From CAZKEW01 sp964580435 (GTDB taxonomy: Bacteria > Acidobacteriota > Aminicenantia > Aminicenantales > UBA8522), in assembly GCA_964580435.1 (NCBI GenBank), contig CAZOKP010000013.1, positions 1 through 45,146 on the forward strand: DNA of 45,146 nucleotides. The letters are read 5' to 3'. Every line of letters begins with the position of its first letter. The first letter of the stretch is position 1. Positions 41,389 to 45,146 of the stretch are shown here, one piece after another. Position numbers and translations under genes: made by a program. The notes under the pieces are model-generated. The model saw nothing but the letters and a program-made list of their open reading frames with translations. It was not told the origin of the DNA and made no database searches.

Positions 41389-41935
41389 GCCTTTTTTGTA
41401 ATTCCGCGAAGCTTTCGCTGTATTTCTTGTCTAAAGCGGAATCGAATTCCGACAGCCACTTTTCAATGTACTGAGAATCATATCCCGGATTTTTTAAAAG
41501 AATTGACTGGACGTCCTCGATGTCTCTCGGCCTTTCTGCGATCATTTTATGAATGACAACGTCTTCGAGAGAGGCAAATTTAATTTCTGTTCTTCCAAAA
41601 GCAATTTTCCTGGCCCTCTCTATGGCCTGCCTTTCATACGGCGAGTAGGAAAAAATAAAATCAATTCTTATCCCGCTCTTTTGGTCGATAACCGGTAAGA
41701 CCATTGTCTCTTTCACGAAGGCGTCGACATTGTCCGTCAAATATTTTAGGCTAAGCCGGTCGACAATCGCTATCATTTCAGCAAGATAATCGACTCCCAC
41801 GCCGAGTGTGATATCAATATCTTTTGTCAAGCGGGGTTCTCCGTAAAGGAGAACCGCTTGTCCTCCGATTACCATATAGGGGATTTGGCATTTATCCAGG
41901 GAGGTAGCGACTTTTTTAAGAAGTCTTTGAAACAC
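41381..41935 (-). CDS. Nucleotidyltransferase (AbiEii/AbiGii-like) of a gene pair
   Basis: The 184-residue protein has the nucleotidyltransferase-fold motif VIGGQAVLLYGEPRLTKDIDI, where GG and the DID metal residues are visible, followed by a helical tail (VIHKMIAERPRDIEDVQSIL). This resembles toxins of the AbiE type, which transfer nucleotides to cellular targets, and related standalone enzymes. It overlaps the small upstream gene by 20 bases, so the two are co-transcribed and probably form a toxin-antitoxin-like unit. The family is a guess at superfamily level: many such NTases are not toxins. Confidence 0.7.
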   Translation of the reverse strand: MFQRLLKKVATSLDKCQIPYMVIGGQAVLLYGEPRLTKDIDITLGVGVDYLAEMIAIVDRLSLKYLTDNVDAFVKETMVLPVIDQKSGIRIDFIFSYSPYERQAIERARKIAFGRTEIKFASLEDVVIHKMIAERPRDIEDVQSILLKNPGYDSQYIEKWLSEFDSALDKKYSESFAELQKRLK

Positions 41936-42125
41936 TGTTGATTACTCTGGCGATTTTAATATCGATGTCCAGTCCCGACAGCTTATCTTGGGGGGGGAAT
42001 ACGCCGAGAAAAACCGCCTCTTTATACAAAGCCTCGACAAGACGGATGTTCCTTGAATAATCGGGTAGCTCTTTCCGAAGGATCGCTTTCTCCAGGCTTC
42101 GGACGGCTTCCACGTTCTTAATCAA
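41916..42125 (-). CDS. Small partner protein upstream of the nucleotidyltransferase
   Basis: The start is best placed at a TTG (42123-42125), which has AGAAAGGTG a few bases upstream and lies just after an extended -10 promoter; the frame is open further upstream but would include the promoter. The 69-residue protein reads MIKNVEAVRSLEKAIL and LPDYSRNIRLVEALYKEAVFLGVFPPQ, ending near DIDIKIARVINSV. It shows no known catalytic motif and I do not recognise it. Its overlap with the nucleotidyltransferase gene suggests the two products act together. Confidence 0.6.
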   Translation of the reverse strand: MIKNVEAVRSLEKAILRKELPDYSRNIRLVEALYKEAVFLGVFPPQDKLSGLDIDIKIARVINSVSKTS

Positions 42126-42156
42126 TTTTGGGCACCTTTCTCGATTTTGCCCCTTT

Positions 42157-42165
42157 ATTATAACA
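42157..42165 (-). promoter_or_regulatory. Extended -10 promoter for the nucleotidyltransferase pair
   Basis: The - strand sequence TGTTATAAT (TATAAT at 42157-42162) is a perfect -10 with an extended TGn. No good -35 is seen at 16-18 bases upstream. Transcription would start near 42150, about 25 bases before the TTG start. Confidence 0.6.
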
Positions 42166-42361
42166 TATTTTGTCGCCGCTTCCCTCGAGAATTTTCCCCA
42201 TAAATCTGGGCTTCCATAATTCTGGGCTGGCAAGTAGCCGCCGGAATAGGGCGAAGCCATGCAGCTTGATTACCAACGTTTCCTGTGATAAGACACTCTT
42301 CATTCCCGGACGATGGAGTTTTGCTAACCTATCCTCATGAACGGATGATCTGGAGGCGGCG

Positions 42362-43885
42362 ATGAGAAAAAAAACAATTTTTCTTTTATTAGCTTTCGTC
42401 TTTTTTGTCGGTATTTCGAGCCTCGTACCCCAGACAAACCAAACCAACTCTGGGCAGAGTCGGGACGAACAGAAAATCCTGACTGCCTTCCATTCGATTT
42501 CCAGCCATACGCTCCTTGACTATGTCAAAGAGCTAACCTCGGAGAAATACGGCGGGCGCCTGACGGGCACGCCGGAATACAACGCTTGCGCAGATTGGGT
42601 GGTGTCGCTTCTAAAAAAATGGGGCATCGCGCCCGCCGGAGATAATGGTGGGTATCTCCAGTCCTTCCCCAACCCTTATACGCTGGTCTTCAAAGGCAGC
42701 GAGGTCGCACTCAACCTGCCCGTCAACAAGGATGTGGTGAAAAAATACTACCGCTACGAAGACGAATTCATTCCGGGATCAACATCGGGGTCAGGAGAGG
42801 TCACGGCTGAGGTCATCTACGTCGGCTATGGGACGACCGCTCCGGAGCTCGGCTATGATGATTACGTCGGAGTCGACGTCAAGGGGAAGATCGTTTTAAT
42901 GGAGAGAGAAGTTCCTGTTTCTCCGGACGAAAATTCGGAGCTTTTTATGAAGTGGCGGCCGTATTCCTTTCACCAGTACAAACTGGAGAATGCCGTCGCC
43001 CACGGAGCGCAGGGAATGCTCTACAACTACGGCCCCATCGCCAACCCTAATAATGCCTACAGTCAGGGCTTTGTTTATTCCCATATCGGCCAGGCTGCAG
43101 TCGCGGATATTTTTGCGGGTACTGGACGGAACCACAAAGAGACCGTCGAAAAGATCAAGAAGACTTTGAAGCCTCAGTCTTTTGCCACCGGGAAAACGTT
43201 CACCCTGAAAAACACGACCGAATACCATCCGGAGGGTATCGGTTACAATGTCATCGGAATCCTGGAAGGCGCGGACCCGTCGCTCAAGTCTGAAGTGATT
43301 ATCCTGGGCGGCCACCTAGACCACCTCGGCAGATGTTACGAGCTCATGCCCGGCGCCGACGATAATGCTTCAGGTGTGGCTGTAATGCTCGGCGTGGCCG
43401 AAGCTCTGGCCAAATGTGCTGTCAAGCCGCGGCGTTCGGTCGTCTTTCTTTTCTTCGGGGCCGAGGAGCAGGGCGTGGCCGGGTCCGAATATTATGTGGA
43501 ATATCCTGTTTTTCCCTTGGAAAAGACGGTTGCGCTCCTCAATCTGGAGAGCGTAGGGTGCGGCGACAAAATCGACATCCTGGCGGGCAAGAACTTTCCC
43601 GGCCTCTGGAGTTTCATCGAGAAGGCGAACGAGACACATGTTCACCGTATTGTCGATCCGTCGTACTGGGCCAATATCGCCCGTCCGCGGAACGACGCCG
43701 CCCGTTTTCTCTGGAAGAATGTTCCCGGCCTTTCTATCGGCGCTTCGGGAGCGCCGTCCTACTACCATATCACCAAGGACAATATCGACACCATCACTCC
43801 CGAGATCATGGAGGACATCGCCCAGCTTCTTTTCGTTGCTCTTCTGGACATGGGCGATGAAGATTCTTTGAACTTCCGCAAATAA
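42362..43885 (+). CDS. Exported M28-family metallopeptidase, second copy
   Basis: The 507-residue protein has a signal peptide (about 1-24) after a GGAGG site and the same layout as the M28 gene at 38995-40473: ASEKF-like TSEKYGGRLTGT, a PA-like YDDYVGVDVKGKIVLMERE, and the zinc motifs GGHLDHLG, PGADDNASG, GAEEQG, ESVG and YYHITKDN. The two are paralogues with diverged substrate-side regions. An exported aminopeptidase or carboxypeptidase for peptides is likely. The next gene, the alcohol dehydrogenase, starts 19 bases downstream. Its own promoter was not clear. Confidence 0.87.
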   Translation: MRKKTIFLLLAFVFFVGISSLVPQTNQTNSGQSRDEQKILTAFHSISSHTLLDYVKELTSEKYGGRLTGTPEYNACADWVVSLLKKWGIAPAGDNGGYLQSFPNPYTLVFKGSEVALNLPVNKDVVKKYYRYEDEFIPGSTSGSGEVTAEVIYVGYGTTAPELGYDDYVGVDVKGKIVLMEREVPVSPDENSELFMKWRPYSFHQYKLENAVAHGAQGMLYNYGPIANPNNAYSQGFVYSHIGQAAVADIFAGTGRNHKETVEKIKKTLKPQSFATGKTFTLKNTTEYHPEGIGYNVIGILEGADPSLKSEVIILGGHLDHLGRCYELMPGADDNASGVAVMLGVAEALAKCAVKPRRSVVFLFFGAEEQGVAGSEYYVEYPVFPLEKTVALLNLESVGCGDKIDILAGKNFPGLWSFIEKANETHVHRIVDPSYWANIARPRNDAARFLWKNVPGLSIGASGAPSYYHITKDNIDTITPEIMEDIAQLLFVALLDMGDEDSLNFRK

Positions 43886-43904
43886 AAAAGCGAGGGTAAC
43901 TCTC

Positions 43905-45038
43905 ATGCGGTACCATCTTCCGACAGTCATCATTTTTGGGGCCGGCAAGATTTCTGAGCTAGACCAGGTCGTCAGGGAAAGGCTCCGCGCTTCCCGTCCT
44001 TTTCTGGTAACGGACAGAGGCATCCAAGAAGCAGGCATCGTGACGAGCATTAGGTCACAGTTGCCCGGGATTCCCATTTTTGACGAGGTCGAACAGAATC
44101 CCAAGCATTCCACGGTCAATTGGGGAGGCGGGCTGGCCCGCCAGCTCAACCCCGACCTTATCATCGGCCTCGGCGGCGGGAGCGCCTTGGACGCGGCCAA
44201 GGCCATCGCCTTGCTGGCCACAAACCCAGGAAAAATCGAAAATTATGAAGGCCGGGAACGCTATGTATCTCCGCCGCTTCCGGTGTTGGCCATCCCGACT
44301 ACCTGCGGCACGGGAAGTGAAGTCACCTGGGTTTCAGTCATAACCAACACCTCCCGCAGATTCAAGATGAGCATCAAGGGGCCGCTGCTGTTCCCGGCTG
44401 TTGCGCTTGTGGACCCGGATCTGCTGATGACTCTTCCGGCGAACCTCGTCGCCTCAACAGGACTCGATGCCCTCACCCATGCGATCGAGGCCTATACTGT
44501 AAAGCCGGCTAGCTTCATCACGGATGTCTTTGCCCGGGAGGCTTTAAGCCTTATCTTCCGGCATCTGGAAGCCGCTTACCGGGACATCTGGGGGAACAAA
44601 GAAGCAAGGGAAGGCTTAATGAAAGGAAGCCTACTTGCCGGCATGGCTTTCGGGAACAGCGACGTTGGCGCTGTCCATTGCCTTGCCGAGGCCGTGGGAT
44701 CGCTCTACGATACGCCTCATGGCGTGGCCAACGCCGTGTTTCTGCCCTCTGTAATGGAATTCAACCTCGACGTTTCGAGGGAGAAGTATGCGGAGATCGC
44801 GCTGATCACCGGCATTAAGGCTCAGGAAAAAGATAAGGCGGCGCTCGAGCTCATTCAGAAAATCAAGGACCTCTCACGCGCTCTGTCCATCCCCTCTATG
44901 CGTGAGCTGGGCATCCCTGAAGGGGATTTCGCCGATATCGCCCAAAAGTCTTTCGAAAACAATTCCAATCCTTCGAACCCGAAGTTCGCGACTGTTGAGG
45001 ATTATCTTAAGATTTTGAGGCGGGCTTTATCGTCTTGA
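43905..45038 (+). CDS. Iron-containing (group III) alcohol dehydrogenase
   Basis: The 377-residue protein has the NAD(P)-binding motif IGLGGGSALDAAKAIAL and the PTTCGTGSEVT phosphate loop. Metal ligands are the Asp and His of TGLDALTHAIEAY, then the His residues of GAVHCLAEAVG and YDTPHGVANAVFLP. These enzymes reduce aldehydes or oxidise alcohols with iron or zinc in the cytoplasm. It follows the M28 gene by 19 bases and is probably in the same transcript. The exact substrate (alcohol, butanol, 1,2-diol, etc.) is not evident. Normal length. Confidence 0.9.
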   Translation: MRYHLPTVIIFGAGKISELDQVVRERLRASRPFLVTDRGIQEAGIVTSIRSQLPGIPIFDEVEQNPKHSTVNWGGGLARQLNPDLIIGLGGGSALDAAKAIALLATNPGKIENYEGRERYVSPPLPVLAIPTTCGTGSEVTWVSVITNTSRRFKMSIKGPLLFPAVALVDPDLLMTLPANLVASTGLDALTHAIEAYTVKPASFITDVFAREALSLIFRHLEAAYRDIWGNKEAREGLMKGSLLAGMAFGNSDVGAVHCLAEAVGSLYDTPHGVANAVFLPSVMEFNLDVSREKYAEIALITGIKAQEKDKAALELIQKIKDLSRALSIPSMRELGIPEGDFADIAQKSFENNSNPSNPKFATVEDYLKILRRALSS

Positions 45039-45090
45039 GGAATTCCAGCAAAGACGAATCCAGATTGGCTGAAGCGACCATGGAAGGTTT

Positions 45091-45146
45091 ATGATTGGGA
45101 GCGAAGCCATTCTGGATGAGTCATATGTGCAGTTCGACGACGTCCT
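45091..45146 (+). CDS. Possible start of an unidentified gene, cut by the window end
   Basis: An open frame starts at ATG 45091 with GGAAGG only 3 bases before it and reads MIGSEAILDESYVQFDDV up to the end of the window. It is too short to identify. It could equally be chance. Confidence 0.2.
   Translation, partial: MIGSEAILDESYVQFDDV

Noticed and set aside
1..45146. rRNA, tRNA, riboswitch or CRISPR array
   Set aside because: No tRNA-like cloverleaf, rRNA-like stretch or regularly spaced repeat was noticed in the intergenic regions, which are mostly below 250 bases.

Overview
The window reads as a piece of a draft genome from a diderm, Gram-negative-type bacterium. Two 100-N gaps and two exact 55-bp end overlaps point to a short-read assembly, probably a metagenome-assembled genome. 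Support for a diderm comes from a meso-diaminopimelate-type MurE, a CsgG-like protein, a LytM-type cell-wall peptidase and many exported hydrolases. The mixture of exported M28 and M20 peptidases, a GH38 mannosidase, a bifunctional FBP aldolase/phosphatase and a compact mraZ-to-ftsZ cluster would fit Candidatus Aminicenantes or a relative near Acidobacteriota. That placement is my inference from gene content and no search was run.

Bases 1-5000 are visibly more AT-rich than the rest at their left end. They carry two related multi-PAS sensor genes: a 5'-incomplete HD-GYP protein interrupted by an in-frame TAG, and a large HisKA_2-type histidine kinase. Between them lies a relic of a ComM/YifB C-terminus. 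Bases 5000-16000 hold an aldo/keto reductase relic with an in-frame internal deletion, then an exported M20 amidohydrolase plus amino-acid permease, a GH38 mannosidase and a B12-binding radical SAM protein on the + strand. These are followed by a class II aldolase and a one-TM protein on the - strand, and by a CsgG/HfaB-like exported protein.

Bases 16282-33290 are one tightly packed - strand division and cell wall operon: mraZ, rsmH, ftsL, ftsI, murE, murF, mraY, murD, ftsW, murG, murC, ftsQ, ftsA, ftsZ, with hutI (histidine degradation) attached after ftsZ. Start and stop codons overlap at most junctions. murB and ddl are absent from the cluster. A near-consensus sigma-70 promoter and three (C/T)GGGA boxes with exact 10-bp period precede and overlap the mraZ start, matching the known MraZ operator architecture.

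Bases 33290-45146 hold a DUF2007-type gene split only by a false assembly gap, a NUDIX plus FBP aldolase/phosphatase operon, a FecR/DUF6600-like aromatic-rich exported protein behind a -24/-12 (sigma-54 type) promoter candidate, and a ppi-M28-M23 envelope operon. They continue with a small nucleotidyltransferase (AbiEii-like) gene pair with a TTG start, a second M28 peptidase and an iron-type alcohol dehydrogenase. No rRNA, tRNA, CRISPR array or intact insertion sequence was seen.
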